A stretch of DNA of 41,371 nucleotides from Treponema sp. (GTDB lineage Bacteria; Spirochaetota; Spirochaetia; Treponematales; Breznakiellaceae), in assembly GCA_009781475.1 (NCBI GenBank), contig WQYB01000016.1, positions 1 through 41,371 on the forward strand, read 5' to 3'. Of the stretch, positions 9,328 to 18,183 are shown one piece after another. The position numbers and the translations under genes were made by a program. A model generated the notes under the pieces. The model was not told where the DNA came from and made no database searches. It saw nothing but the letters and a program-made list of their open reading frames with translations. Numbering within the stretch: the stretch's first letter is position 1; each line of letters starts with the position of its first letter.

Positions 9328-9386
9328 AATAACTCCTATGAATATAATATGAAAAAATAGGCTTCTTGTCGAGACATTACGGATAA

Positions 9387-9415
9387 TTGCATAGTATGAA
9401 AATTTAGTATAAAAT
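9387..9415 (+). promoter_or_regulatory. Candidate promoter of the hprK operon, leaderless arrangement
   Basis: TTGCAT (9387-9392), a 17-base spacer and TAAAAT (9410-9415, overlapping TATAAA at 9408-9413) form a sigma-70-type pair. The hprK ATG begins only six bases after the -10 box and no ribosome site lies before it, so transcription would begin at or next to the start codon. Confidence 0.5.
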
Positions 9416-9421
9416 AATCAC

Positions 9422-10411
9422 ATGGCGGACAGGGCTTTTACAGTTCTGGATCTAATCGATCTGGATCTCAAAGAACACAACTCCCTTAACCTTCGCTGCA
9501 TTGGCGGAAGAAAAGGTCTTGGAAGACCAATTGACATTCCTGATCTTAACCGTCCCATGGGCGCTATTATGGGTTTCTTTGAAGATTTCGCTTACCAAAG
9601 AATTCAATTATTCGGACGCGGAGAAACGGCTTTTTTAAGACGGCTTGAAAGCGAAGGTAACAAAAATACAATCAAAGAAATGTTCGGTTATCCCATGCCT
9701 TGCTGCATCTTCACCCATAACCACTGCCCTCACAAAGATTTTTTTCAAATAGCAGAAAATGCCCAATGCCCTATTTTACAGACCGATTTGGGGTCTGCCG
9801 ATTTTTCAGCGAGAATAATGCGCATCCTTTCCAGAATATTTTCTCCGCGGCAAATTGTACACGGAGTACTTGTAGAAGTTTACGGTTTGGGAATTTTAAT
9901 ACAGGGTGATTCGGGAGTCGGAAAAAGCGAAACAGCTCTGGAATTAATTCACCACGGTCACCGCCTTGTCGCTGACGATGTTGTAGAAATAAACTGCATC
10001 TATGGAAATACATTGATGGGAACGGGCGCAAATAGAATAATCGGGCATCATATGGAAATCCGCGGACCTGGAATAATTAACATAACTCATCTTTTCGGAG
10101 TACGCGCGATAAGGGATCGCAAAGAAATTCAGCTTGTTGTTGAACTTGAAGAATGGGATTCCAGTAAAAACTACGACAGACTCGGCGCAGAAGATCATAC
10201 AGTCGAACTGCTTGGAGTAAACGTGCCGAAATTGACAATACCGGTTAAACCGGGGCGCAATATTCCGATTATAATTGAAACCGCCGCCATGAATGAACGT
10301 TTAAAATCAATGGGGTATCACGCTGCAAGGGAATTTAATAAAAATATATTAAAATGGATTGAAAGTGACACATCACGTTCGGTTTTCTTTGGACACGATG
10401 ATGTAATATAA
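9422..10411 (+). CDS. hprK: HPr kinase/phosphorylase (HprK)
   Basis: This bifunctional enzyme phosphorylates HPr on Ser46 with ATP or pyrophosphate and removes the phosphate again. The 329-residue protein has the N-terminal MurF-like domain (about 1-130) and a C-terminal kinase core with His148 in VHGVL, Walker A GDSGVGKS (162-169) and the HprK signature EIRGPGIINI about 60 residues later. Length and motifs are normal for the family. The start at 9422 gives the expected N-terminus although no ribosome site precedes it. It leads a run with ptsH 24 bases downstream, so kinase and substrate are made together. In organisms with an incomplete PTS this pair is thought to act in regulation, not uptake. 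Confidence 0.95.
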   Translation: MADRAFTVLDLIDLDLKEHNSLNLRCIGGRKGLGRPIDIPDLNRPMGAIMGFFEDFAYQRIQLFGRGETAFLRRLESEGNKNTIKEMFGYPMPCCIFTHNHCPHKDFFQIAENAQCPILQTDLGSADFSARIMRILSRIFSPRQIVHGVLVEVYGLGILIQGDSGVGKSETALELIHHGHRLVADDVVEINCIYGNTLMGTGANRIIGHHMEIRGPGIINITHLFGVRAIRDRKEIQLVVELEEWDSSKNYDRLGAEDHTVELLGVNVPKLTIPVKPGRNIPIIIETAAMNERLKSMGYHAAREFNKNILKWIESDTSRSVFFGHDDVI

Positions 10412-10435
10412 AGAACGTTTTAAAAGGAAAAAGAT

Positions 10436-10702
10436 ATGACAGAAAGAATTGTTAAGGTAATAAACAGAGCAGGTATCCATGCACGCCCGTCGGCGCTTTT
10501 AGTTCAAACAACCAAAAATTTTACATCCAATATCTATCTGGAAAAAGGAGTTGACAGGATTAATGCTAAATCCATAATGGGTATTATAACCCTGGGCGCT
10601 GCTTACGGAACAGAACTAAAAATTATCGCCGAAGGAGATGATGAAGAAAAAGCGGTAGAAATACTTGTCAAACTTTTTGAATCAAAGTTTGAAGAAGAAT
10701 AA
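10436..10702 (+). CDS. ptsH: HPr phosphocarrier protein
   Basis: The 88-residue HPr has both phosphorylation sites: His15 in AGIHARPS (enzyme I site) and Ser46 in NAKSIMGI (HprK site). Both flanking motifs are intact, so it should serve as a true HPr and not a Crh-like paralogue lacking the histidine. An AAAAGGAAAAAG ribosome site precedes the ATG. It is followed 22 bases later by the NtrY-like kinase. The likely phosphate acceptor in this window is the PtsN-like EIIA at 777-1223; enzyme I is not present here. Confidence 0.96.
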   Translation: MTERIVKVINRAGIHARPSALLVQTTKNFTSNIYLEKGVDRINAKSIMGIITLGAAYGTELKIIAEGDDEEKAVEILVKLFESKFEEE

Positions 10703-10724
10703 TTTTCTACAGGTAATATTATAA

Positions 10725-12461
10725 ATGAAAAAAATAAAAGCAAGACACGAACATTCAATTTTCAGGGTTAGAATTCTTATATTAATTTATTCGCTTCTTT
10801 GTATTTTAACAGTTTTATTTTCCCGTAATTTTTTCAGAGAAACTTTTAATAACGGCAATATCCCTGACAGGCTTAATTTGATTGTATTTTTTACCATTCC
10901 CGTAATGCTGATGATTGTTTTGGGGATTTCGGTTTTTCATCTTTTAATCGATTTTATATCAAGGCGGCCTGGCAGTAAATTTAATGTAAGGCTTTTGGTT
11001 TATTTTTCTGTTATTGTAATATTTTCATTAATGCCGATAACATTGATGACAAGCACTGCGTTAAACGAAGCTATCCGGTTTTGGCACAGTATAGACGCTC
11101 CTGCTGCCGGAACTGCGGCAAACAGTTTTATCGCCGACAATTATTCGCTTCACATGGAACGTTTTGAAAACATCATAAGACAAAACGATTTAAACAATAA
11201 AGACATAACCGCTATCCAGGTTTTCCGCCTGGCAGACGACGGTGAAAATACAGGAACATGGGTTGAAACTTCTTTTACAGGAGACGAAACTTTCAGACTG
11301 CCCTTCCCTCCTTCGATTGACAGCGGTTTTACTGTAAGGGAAATGCCGCGCGATCAGGGAACTATTCGTTATGTGCAAAGGCTGCCGCAAAATACAGTGC
11401 GTCTTATCAGTTACAATCTTGTTCCCTATTTTGACAGCGGAAGAGCCGCTTTGGAAAATCAGATAAATCGTTTTGAAACGGTAAATGAATTAAGAAAAAA
11501 CATGCAGCCGCTTTTAATTTATTTTTATATAGTATTCTGTCTTCCAACCCTTTTAATGACGGCAATTATCGCAATTTCTTTTACACGAAGGATAACTCAC
11601 CCCATTGTAGAATTAACTTCGGCTATACAGCGTGTTGCAGAAGGTGATTTTTCCATTCAGATACTTACAAGACGCGATGACGAACTTGGTATTTTAATCC
11701 GCTCCTTTAATTCGATGGTGCAGGATTTGGAAAAATCAAGAACAGCTCTTTTGCGAAGTGAAAAAATTTCTATTTGGCAGAATATCGCGCAGCAGCTTGC
11801 GCACGAAATAAAAAATCCATTAACCCCGATAAAACTTTCTGCAGAACGAGTATTACGCAGATGGCAAAACGATCCTGCCAGCCTTGGTGAAATACTTGAA
11901 AGTTCCATGATGGCGATTATACAGGAGACAGAAAGCCTTTCAACTTTGCTTAACGAATTCAGAACATTATCAAAACCGATGGAACCTGCAAATTCCCTAA
12001 GTTTACCTGCAAATAATTTAAAAGAACCTATCGAAGAAGTTATAAATGCATATTCCAGCTCCTATCCAAAAGTAAAATTTGACATTGAACATTTACAATC
12101 TGATATACAGGTTAAAATTGACAAACACCGGATTTCTCAAATCTTTACAAATATAATTATTAATGCGATAGATGCGATGAACGGAAGGGGTGTTATTGAG
12201 ATACGCACCGATCTTGTAAAAAAACGGGAAGTCAGTTATTGTAGAATAAGTGTTAAGGATTCCGGTAAAGGAATAAATGCCGAAGAAGGTCAATTAATTT
12301 TTACTCCATATTTTACTACAAAAAAATCAGGCACTGGTTTAGGGCTTCCAATTATCGAAAGAATTGTAAATGAACACGGCGGAGCAATCTGGTTTGATTC
12401 TGCAGAAGGTATGGGAACCACGTTTTATATTGATTTGCCGTCAAATAATGAGGGTATGTAA
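10725..12461 (+). CDS. NtrY-like membrane sensor histidine kinase
   Basis: The 578-residue kinase has three N-terminal membrane helices (about 17-35, 52-75, 88-108), an extracytoplasmic segment (about 110-262), a fourth helix (263-288), a HAMP domain (289-340), HisKA with QQLAHEIKNPLTPIKLSAE (His360) and HATPase_c ending in SGTGLGLPI. HEIKNPLTP and the multi-helix sensor are typical of NtrY-type kinases, whose partners are sigma-54 activators. The next gene begins inside the stop codon (TAATG), indicating translational coupling with its cognate regulator. NtrY proteins are classically linked to nitrogen or redox control; here the position after hprK-ptsH suggests a link with PTS signalling. 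The input signal is unknown. Confidence 0.9.
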   Translation: MKKIKARHEHSIFRVRILILIYSLLCILTVLFSRNFFRETFNNGNIPDRLNLIVFFTIPVMLMIVLGISVFHLLIDFISRRPGSKFNVRLLVYFSVIVIFSLMPITLMTSTALNEAIRFWHSIDAPAAGTAANSFIADNYSLHMERFENIIRQNDLNNKDITAIQVFRLADDGENTGTWVETSFTGDETFRLPFPPSIDSGFTVREMPRDQGTIRYVQRLPQNTVRLISYNLVPYFDSGRAALENQINRFETVNELRKNMQPLLIYFYIVFCLPTLLMTAIIAISFTRRITHPIVELTSAIQRVAEGDFSIQILTRRDDELGILIRSFNSMVQDLEKSRTALLRSEKISIWQNIAQQLAHEIKNPLTPIKLSAERVLRRWQNDPASLGEILESSMMAIIQETESLSTLLNEFRTLSKPMEPANSLSLPANNLKEPIEEVINAYSSSYPKVKFDIEHLQSDIQVKIDKHRISQIFTNIIINAIDAMNGRGVIEIRTDLVKKREVSYCRISVKDSGKGINAEEGQLIFTPYFTTKKSGTGLGLPIIERIVNEHGGAIWFDSAEGMGTTFYIDLPSNNEGM

Positions 12462-13843
12462 TGCCTGCAATATTAATAATTGATGATGAACCCGGTATAA
12501 GATCTGCTCTTTGTTCAATTCTTGAAGATGAAAAGTATAAAGTTTTTACAAGCGAAGATGCTGTTGCAGGGATTGAAATATTAAAAAAAGAAGTTATAGA
12601 TTTAGTTTTCCTGGATGTTCTTTTACCCAAACTCGGCGGCATTGAAGCGCTGGAAAAAATCCGCAATGAATGGTCTATGACAGAAATTGTCATGATCTCA
12701 GGGCACGCAAATATCGATATGGCTGTGCGGGCTGTAAAACTGGGAGCTTTCGACTTTTTGGAAAAACCATTGTCGCTTGATAAAGTTCTTACAGTTTGCA
12801 GAAACGCACTGGCTCTGGTAAAGCTGCGTGCAGAAAATAAAAATTTAAAAAAACTCAGCCGCTTTACATGCGAAGATATTATCGGAACAAGCGCCGAAAT
12901 AAAAAATATCCGCGAAACCGTAAAACAGGCGGCAGGAAGCGACGCGCGTATTTTAATAACAGGAGAAAACGGAACTGGAAAAGAGGTAATAGCAAGAGCA
13001 ATACATATGTTTTCCGCAAGGTCAGAAAACCCTTTTATCGAAATAAACTGCGCGGCAATACCTGAAAGCCTAATCGAAAGTGAACTTTTCGGACATGAAA
13101 AAGGAGCTTTTACAGACGCAATATCCGCGCGCAAGGGGCGCTTTGAACTAGCCCACGGCGGCACTTTATTCCTTGATGAAATAGGCGACATGAGTTTATC
13201 CGCACAAGCAAAAGTACTTCGGGTAATTCAGGAACAAAAAATTGAAAGGCTTGGCGGAGAAAAAACAATTGAAACTGACGTGCGGATAATAGCGGCAACA
13301 AATCAAAATTTGGAAAAAGCCTGCGAACAGGGACGTTTCAGACAAGACCTTTTTTTCAGATTAAATGTAATACCTATACATAGCCCGCCCTTGCGCGAAC
13401 GCACAGAAGATATTCCCCTTCTTTTGTGCCATTTTTTAAAGCTGCATGACAAAGAAATTACACTGGAACAAAGAGCTTTAGATGTTCTTACAGCCCACGA
13501 TTGGCCAGGAAATGTAAGGGAATTAAAAAACCTGGCAGAAAGAATATCGGTTATGCATCAAGGTAATATTATTACCGGCGCTGATTTGGAAAAACTGTTA
13601 AATAAAAAAGAAAAAACAGCGCAAAACGGCGGACAGTCAAATATGCAGACAAAACTGCCTGAAAATATTATGGAACTGGGTTTTAACGAAGCCAGAGATA
13701 ATTTTGAAAAACATTATTTGGAGTTTCAACTTTTTAAAAATAATGGTATAATTTCAAAGACAGCGGAGGCTATAGGGATTTATCCGAGTAACCTTCATGC
13801 CAAGTTGAAAAAATACAGTATTCCTGCGCAAAACAAATTATAA
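12461..13843 (+). CDS. NtrX/NtrC-family response regulator with sigma-54 AAA+ domain
   Basis: The 460-residue regulator contains a receiver domain (about 1-120, Asp52 in FLDVLLP), an AAA+ domain (about 138-375; Walker A GENGTGKE at 168-175, Walker B LFLDE at about 236-240) and a C-terminal Fis-type helix-turn-helix (about 425-455, SKTAEAIGIYPSNLHAKL). The sigma-54 contact loop reads GAFTDA (215-220) rather than GAFTGA, which may alter its ability to activate sigma-54. The start codon overlaps the kinase stop as TAATG. It is the likely phosphoacceptor for the preceding kinase. Domain calls are firm. Whether it drives sigma-54 transcription or acts as a plain DNA-binding regulator is open. Confidence 0.92.
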   Translation: MPAILIIDDEPGIRSALCSILEDEKYKVFTSEDAVAGIEILKKEVIDLVFLDVLLPKLGGIEALEKIRNEWSMTEIVMISGHANIDMAVRAVKLGAFDFLEKPLSLDKVLTVCRNALALVKLRAENKNLKKLSRFTCEDIIGTSAEIKNIRETVKQAAGSDARILITGENGTGKEVIARAIHMFSARSENPFIEINCAAIPESLIESELFGHEKGAFTDAISARKGRFELAHGGTLFLDEIGDMSLSAQAKVLRVIQEQKIERLGGEKTIETDVRIIAATNQNLEKACEQGRFRQDLFFRLNVIPIHSPPLRERTEDIPLLLCHFLKLHDKEITLEQRALDVLTAHDWPGNVRELKNLAERISVMHQGNIITGADLEKLLNKKEKTAQNGGQSNMQTKLPENIMELGFNEARDNFEKHYLEFQLFKNNGIISKTAEAIGIYPSNLHAKLKKYSIPAQNKL

Positions 13844-13858
13844 GCGTAAGGAAAAATT

Positions 13859-14461
13859 ATGAAAGAATTAACGATCCGTCAAAAACAGGTACTCAATTTT
13901 ATCGCCGATTATATTAAGAAAAATTCGTACCCTCCAACCATAAGAGAAATAGCTGACAATTTTTCTATATCAGTAAAAGGCGCGCATGATCATATCACAG
14001 CCCTAAGAAAAAAAGGTCATTTAAAACATACAGAAAAACGGCCGCGGACAATGGGTTTAACTCAGAAAAGACCTGAAGATGCCGACTTAATGGAAATCCC
14101 ATTGCTCGGAAGCGTTGCCGCAGGTATACCGCTTTTATCCGAAGAAAACTTCGACGGCAACATTATGTTTCACCGTTCCATGCTGCGGAAAAATAAAAAA
14201 TATTTCGCTCTTACAGTAAAAGGCGATTCCATGTCCGGAGCCGGTATTATAGAAGGCGATACTGCCATAATTGAAAAAGCAAATACAGTCAGAAACGGAG
14301 AAATTGCCGTTGCTGTAATTGACGAAGCTGTAACGCTTAAAAAGTTTTACAGAGAAAGCACACGTATTAAATTGCAGGCGGAAAATCCCGCTTATAAACC
14401 TATATACAGTCAGGATGTAAAAGTACTGGGAAGACTTTTTACAATTATCCGTTCGTACTAA
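13859..14461 (+). CDS. lexA: LexA SOS repressor
   Basis: LexA represses DNA-damage genes and cuts itself when RecA is activated. The 200-residue protein has an N-terminal winged helix (1-70; RQKQVLNFIADYI, YPPTIREIADNF), the self-cleavage site Ala88-Gly89 in GSVAAGIP, catalytic Ser124 in KGDSMSGAGI and Lys161 in AVTLKKF. All match E. coli spacing (84/85, 119, 156) with an offset of four or five residues, so it should be autoproteolytic. An AAGGA ribosome site at 13848-13852 sets the start 15 bases after the ntrX-like stop. I saw no convincing palindromic SOS box just upstream, so it may depend on read-through from the operon or on a box type not recognised here. Confidence 0.95.
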   Translation: MKELTIRQKQVLNFIADYIKKNSYPPTIREIADNFSISVKGAHDHITALRKKGHLKHTEKRPRTMGLTQKRPEDADLMEIPLLGSVAAGIPLLSEENFDGNIMFHRSMLRKNKKYFALTVKGDSMSGAGIIEGDTAIIEKANTVRNGEIAVAVIDEAVTLKKFYRESTRIKLQAENPAYKPIYSQDVKVLGRLFTIIRSY

Positions 14462-14468
14462 TTAAACA

Positions 14469-15440
14469 ATGGCAGTTTCAAAAAACGTATATATTTTTCT
14501 TGGTCCCGAGCTTGGCAAAAAACAGGATGCCATTAACGCTGTAAAAGAAAAATTGGCTGCGCCGGAAGAGTTCAGCTATTACGCAGGTGAAACACCTGTA
14601 AGTGAAATAACAGACACACTTTTAAATATCAGTTTATTTGCCGATTCCAGAATTGTATATGTAAAAAATGCCGAACTTATAAAGAAAAAAGACGAAATAG
14701 AGCTTCTTTCTTCCTGTGTAAAAAACATGGAAGAAAAAACAGTTTTAATATTACTTTCCGATGAATTAAAATTAACAGCCAGCCTTGAAGATGCCGTGAT
14801 TTCGAACAGCTCCAAAAATAACCGCCAAATTTTTTATGAAATGTTTGAAAAAGAAAAACACGAATGGCTTAAGCAGCTTTTCCGAAGCAATGGTTTTGAT
14901 ATAGACAGAGACTGCGCGAACACAATTCTGGAATTGGTAGAAAATAATACAGACGCACTAAAACGAGAATGTACAAGACTTATGCAGTTTCTAAAAAAGG
15001 ACGAAAATGTTACATCAGAGGAGATTGAGAAGTGGTTATCGCACAACCGCGAAGAATCGGCTTTTGTTCTTTTTTCCAGAATAGCATCTGGTGATTTATC
15101 CAAGTCACTGGAATCAATGTCTGTAATGTTAGCCGCAAAACAAAGCGCACAGAGCATTTTGGCAGGATTAACCTGGTGTTTCAGGAAGTTATACGACTAT
15201 TTAAATTTACTGGAAGAAGGAAACGGAAATAACAGTTTTGAATTAAAAAAAATAGGGATTTCTGCTCCAAAAGCAAAAGAAGATTATGCCGCAGCAGCAA
15301 AAAGATACGACTTAGAATCTGTAGAAAGCTGCCTTTCTCTTACTGCCGAATACGATATGTTATTACGTTCCCCTGTAGCTGTCATGGAAAATATCCTAAT
15401 GGACAGATATATTACAAAGATTGTAAATAATCCTCGATAG
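14469..15440 (+). CDS. holA: DNA polymerase III subunit delta (HolA)
   Basis: HolA is the wrench subunit of the clamp loader that opens the sliding clamp. The 323-residue protein begins with VYIFLGPELGKKQDAI, has the early domain segment DTLLNISLFADSRIVYVKNAE (about 49-69) and a C-terminal helical region containing QSILAGLTWCFRKLY. Delta is a degenerate AAA+ protein without a functional Walker A, which fits the absence of GxxxxGK. The length is close to the usual 330-345. It begins 7 bases after lexA, so it is co-transcribed. The 3' end overlaps the convergent hybrid kinase gene by 29 bases. Confidence 0.88.
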   Translation: MAVSKNVYIFLGPELGKKQDAINAVKEKLAAPEEFSYYAGETPVSEITDTLLNISLFADSRIVYVKNAELIKKKDEIELLSSCVKNMEEKTVLILLSDELKLTASLEDAVISNSSKNNRQIFYEMFEKEKHEWLKQLFRSNGFDIDRDCANTILELVENNTDALKRECTRLMQFLKKDENVTSEEIEKWLSHNREESAFVLFSRIASGDLSKSLESMSVMLAAKQSAQSILAGLTWCFRKLYDYLNLLEEGNGNNSFELKKIGISAPKAKEDYAAAAKRYDLESVESCLSLTAEYDMLLRSPVAVMENILMDRYITKIVNNPR

Positions 15441-18183
15441 CTTTGACGGTTTCCTCGAAGTTACTATGAAGCAAATTCTCTGACACGATATTTAAATGTT
15501 CTTTTACAGATTGCGGCCATGTACTTTCTTTTATTTGTGTCAGTAAATCTTTAGCCGCTTTTCTATTGTATACTGTACAAGCCGCCCGAATTTCCTGTAA
15601 TTTTTCTTTTAACAGAGCAAGATCGCCTTCTTCTTTTTGCAATTCTTCCCTTTGGTTTTCCTTTGATTCAAATTTATGGATTATGGCATAAAGCGTTTCC
15701 ATAAATAACGGAAGTTTCATCAAAATTAAATTAATGTTTTTATCCCGGGCAGCCTGCTCCAGCCTTGCCGCTTCGGCAGAAAGTTCAATCTCATTAACAT
15801 TGGCTAAAGCGCTTTTCATCGCATGAATATTAATAATAAATATGGAAAGATCGTCGGCTCTGCGGCATTTATTAATGTATATGGCTTCCAATAATGACGT
15901 TGCTTTTTTGGCATCACGGATAAAATATTCTGCCAATTGCGGATCAATCGAAGGCATTACTATTCCCTTAACAAATTGCTCTTTTTGCCTGATTGCATCT
16001 TCAAGAACTTCGGGCGGCTGTATGTCACGTATAAATTTGTTAAGCGACATATTTAACTGACGTATATCTATCGGTTTAGAAATAAAACCGTCAAACCCGT
16101 TTTGCATAAACATTTCCGCCTGCCCTGCAAGAGCGTTGGCTGTTAAAGCGATAATAGGTTTTTTATAATCCATGTTACGGATATTTTCCGCCGCTTCTAT
16201 ACCGTCCATACCGGGCATCATGTGATCCATAAATATAATATCGTATTCTTTGCCTTCCCTTATTTTATCGATTGCTTCATATCCGCTTGTCGCCAAGTCT
16301 ATCGATAAACCGTAAGGAGCCATAAGTCCTTTGGCTACATATAAATTTGTTTCTACATCATCTACGATTAAGACACTTCCGTACGGCATATAATCACGTT
16401 TTATCTGCATGGTTCTGATTTTTGCTACATTGGAAAAATTAAGCTGCATAAGGTTATCTGCAAGTTCCTTGCCAAGCGAATCATAATTTTCACATTTTTG
16501 CGGCAAACGCACTGTAAATTTTGATCCAGCACCAGGTCTGCTTTCTATTTCAATAACACCGTCCATCATCTGTAAAAGGTTTCGGGTAATATTCATTCCA
16601 AGCCCAGTACCAACAGTTTTGCGGTTTGCTTCCATATTAAATCTGGAATATTCGCTGCCAAGTTTTTGAACTTGTTCTTCTGTCATACCAAGCCCTGTAT
16701 CGATAATGCTGAAAACCATTATAATATCGGAGCTATTTTCGTTTCTTGGTTCCATAGAAACACAAAGATTAACCATTCCTTCCTGTGTATATTTAAAAGC
16801 ATTGGAAAGCAGATTATTTAAAACTTGTTTAATGCGAAGTTCATCACCGAAAAGCATAACAGGTACATTTTCATCAACCTCAAGTTTAAATTCAATCGGT
16901 TTACTTTCATAACGCATCATGTTAATTTGGACAGTATCGTGAATAAGGCTTGCAATATCATATTGAGAACTGTTAATTTCCAGTTTACCTGCTTCTATTT
17001 TTGATAAATCGAGTATGTCATTTATAATACCAAGCAGAAGGTCTGCCGAATTATAAACTCTTTCAAGCGCTTCTTTTGTAACCTGCTCAAGCGTGGTATC
17101 CTGAAGCTGAATTTCTGTAATGCCTAAAATTGCGTTTAACGGCGTGCGTATTTCGTGGCTCATTTTGGCAAGAAACTCGCTTTTTGCTTTACTGCTTTCT
17201 TCTGCCAGTTTCGCTTTGCGAATTTCTTCCATTATTCCTTTTTGTTCACGCAGATCTCTTATATATTCTGTAACAGTAAACTCTCCCTTATACCTTACCC
17301 TTACACAGGTAACTTCAGCAGGGATTGGCTCGCCGTCAAGTTTTTGATGCATCCATTCAAAACGGCTGTAGCCATCTTCAAACGCTTTGCCTACAAGTAA
17401 CCCTCCTTTTTCTGAAGATGAAATTCCATCGCTCTGATATTCCGGCGAAAGCATGGAAAATTTTTCTATAAATTCCTGTTTACTGGAAAGACCGAATAAA
17501 TTAACGGCTTCCTGGTTGCAATCTATAAGGCGCATATTATTATCCCAAAAAATAGCGCACAGGGGAGCTGCGTCAATCATTATCTGGGTGCGCTCATCAG
17601 CTTCCCGCATTTTTTTTATCTGGATATTACGGTTTACGGCAGTGCTCATCATAAGCCCCGCGGAAGTTAAAATACCGATTTCTTCATCCAGTAAAGTACA
17701 TTCAATACGGCAGTTATTTACGCTGAAAAATCCCCAAAAATCACCTTCCAAAAATAATGGAATAATAACAATTGATTTTATATCGTAGTATCCCAAAAAA
17801 TCCTGATCTTCTTCTGACAATTTCGCCAAAGGAGAATTAATATTCATACCCTGCAGGAATAATTTTTCCCATTCTTTTTTCATATTATACGGGAAAGGCA
17901 AACCGTGAGGTATACGGTTGCATCTTTCGCCAAGCTCACTAAGCCATTCATACTTTAAAATAAAATGTTTTTCATCGTTTATTTCTTCGTTTTGCCAAAT
18001 TTGAACACGGTCTGCATCCAAACAATGTCCTATAAGACCAAAACATTTGGTTAAAATATTTTCAAAAGAAATATCCGCATTATTTGTTAAAAGGATGGTA
18101 ACAGCCGTATTTACCGTATCCAATAAACGGGTTAAGCGGGCATATTGCTCTTTTTCTACTTTCATTTTTTTAAGAAAAAACAT
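15412..18183 (-). CDS. Soluble GAF-PAS hybrid histidine kinase with REC and HPt domains
   Basis: The 923-residue protein has no membrane segment, so it should be cytoplasmic. Order: GAF-like domain (about 25-185), PAS (about 198-315), HisKA with MSHEIRTPLNAILG (His343), HATPase_c (about 440-560; DTGLGM, GTGLGMNI), receiver with VLIVDDVETN and Asp653 in FMDHMMPGMDG, and C-terminal HPt with IHAMKSALANV (His787). It thus carries a complete His-Asp-His relay and needs only an external final receiver. An AAGGAT ribosome site precedes the ATG at 18183. The stop lies inside the end of holA on the opposite strand. It is transcribed away from the GH31 gene, so it could sense sugar or energy state, but nothing in the sequence shows this. 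Confidence 0.93.
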   Translation of the reverse strand: MFFLKKMKVEKEQYARLTRLLDTVNTAVTILLTNNADISFENILTKCFGLIGHCLDADRVQIWQNEEINDEKHFILKYEWLSELGERCNRIPHGLPFPYNMKKEWEKLFLQGMNINSPLAKLSEEDQDFLGYYDIKSIVIIPLFLEGDFWGFFSVNNCRIECTLLDEEIGILTSAGLMMSTAVNRNIQIKKMREADERTQIMIDAAPLCAIFWDNNMRLIDCNQEAVNLFGLSSKQEFIEKFSMLSPEYQSDGISSSEKGGLLVGKAFEDGYSRFEWMHQKLDGEPIPAEVTCVRVRYKGEFTVTEYIRDLREQKGIMEEIRKAKLAEESSKAKSEFLAKMSHEIRTPLNAILGITEIQLQDTTLEQVTKEALERVYNSADLLLGIINDILDLSKIEAGKLEINSSQYDIASLIHDTVQINMMRYESKPIEFKLEVDENVPVMLFGDELRIKQVLNNLLSNAFKYTQEGMVNLCVSMEPRNENSSDIIMVFSIIDTGLGMTEEQVQKLGSEYSRFNMEANRKTVGTGLGMNITRNLLQMMDGVIEIESRPGAGSKFTVRLPQKCENYDSLGKELADNLMQLNFSNVAKIRTMQIKRDYMPYGSVLIVDDVETNLYVAKGLMAPYGLSIDLATSGYEAIDKIREGKEYDIIFMDHMMPGMDGIEAAENIRNMDYKKPIIALTANALAGQAEMFMQNGFDGFISKPIDIRQLNMSLNKFIRDIQPPEVLEDAIRQKEQFVKGIVMPSIDPQLAEYFIRDAKKATSLLEAIYINKCRRADDLSIFIINIHAMKSALANVNEIELSAEAARLEQAARDKNINLILMKLPLFMETLYAIIHKFESKENQREELQKEEGDLALLKEKLQEIRAACTVYNRKAAKDLLTQIKESTWPQSVKEHLNIVSENLLHSNFEETVKAIEDYLQSL
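15554..15576. repeat. 23-base direct repeat, copy 1 (inside the hybrid kinase gene)
   Basis: This segment begins GCCGCTTTTCTATTG and matches 18236-18258 at 22 of 23 positions. Here it lies within coding sequence near the 3' end of the kinase gene; the other copy lies upstream of the same gene. Confidence 0.7.

Noticed and set aside
12352-13191. 279-codon open frame on the minus strand
   Set aside because: It is antisense to the conserved kinase end and NtrX-like regulator and has no ribosome site or recognisable domain.
13780-13858. SOS box upstream of lexA
   Set aside because: No convincing palindrome of a known LexA-box type was found in this stretch; the spirochaetal consensus may differ.
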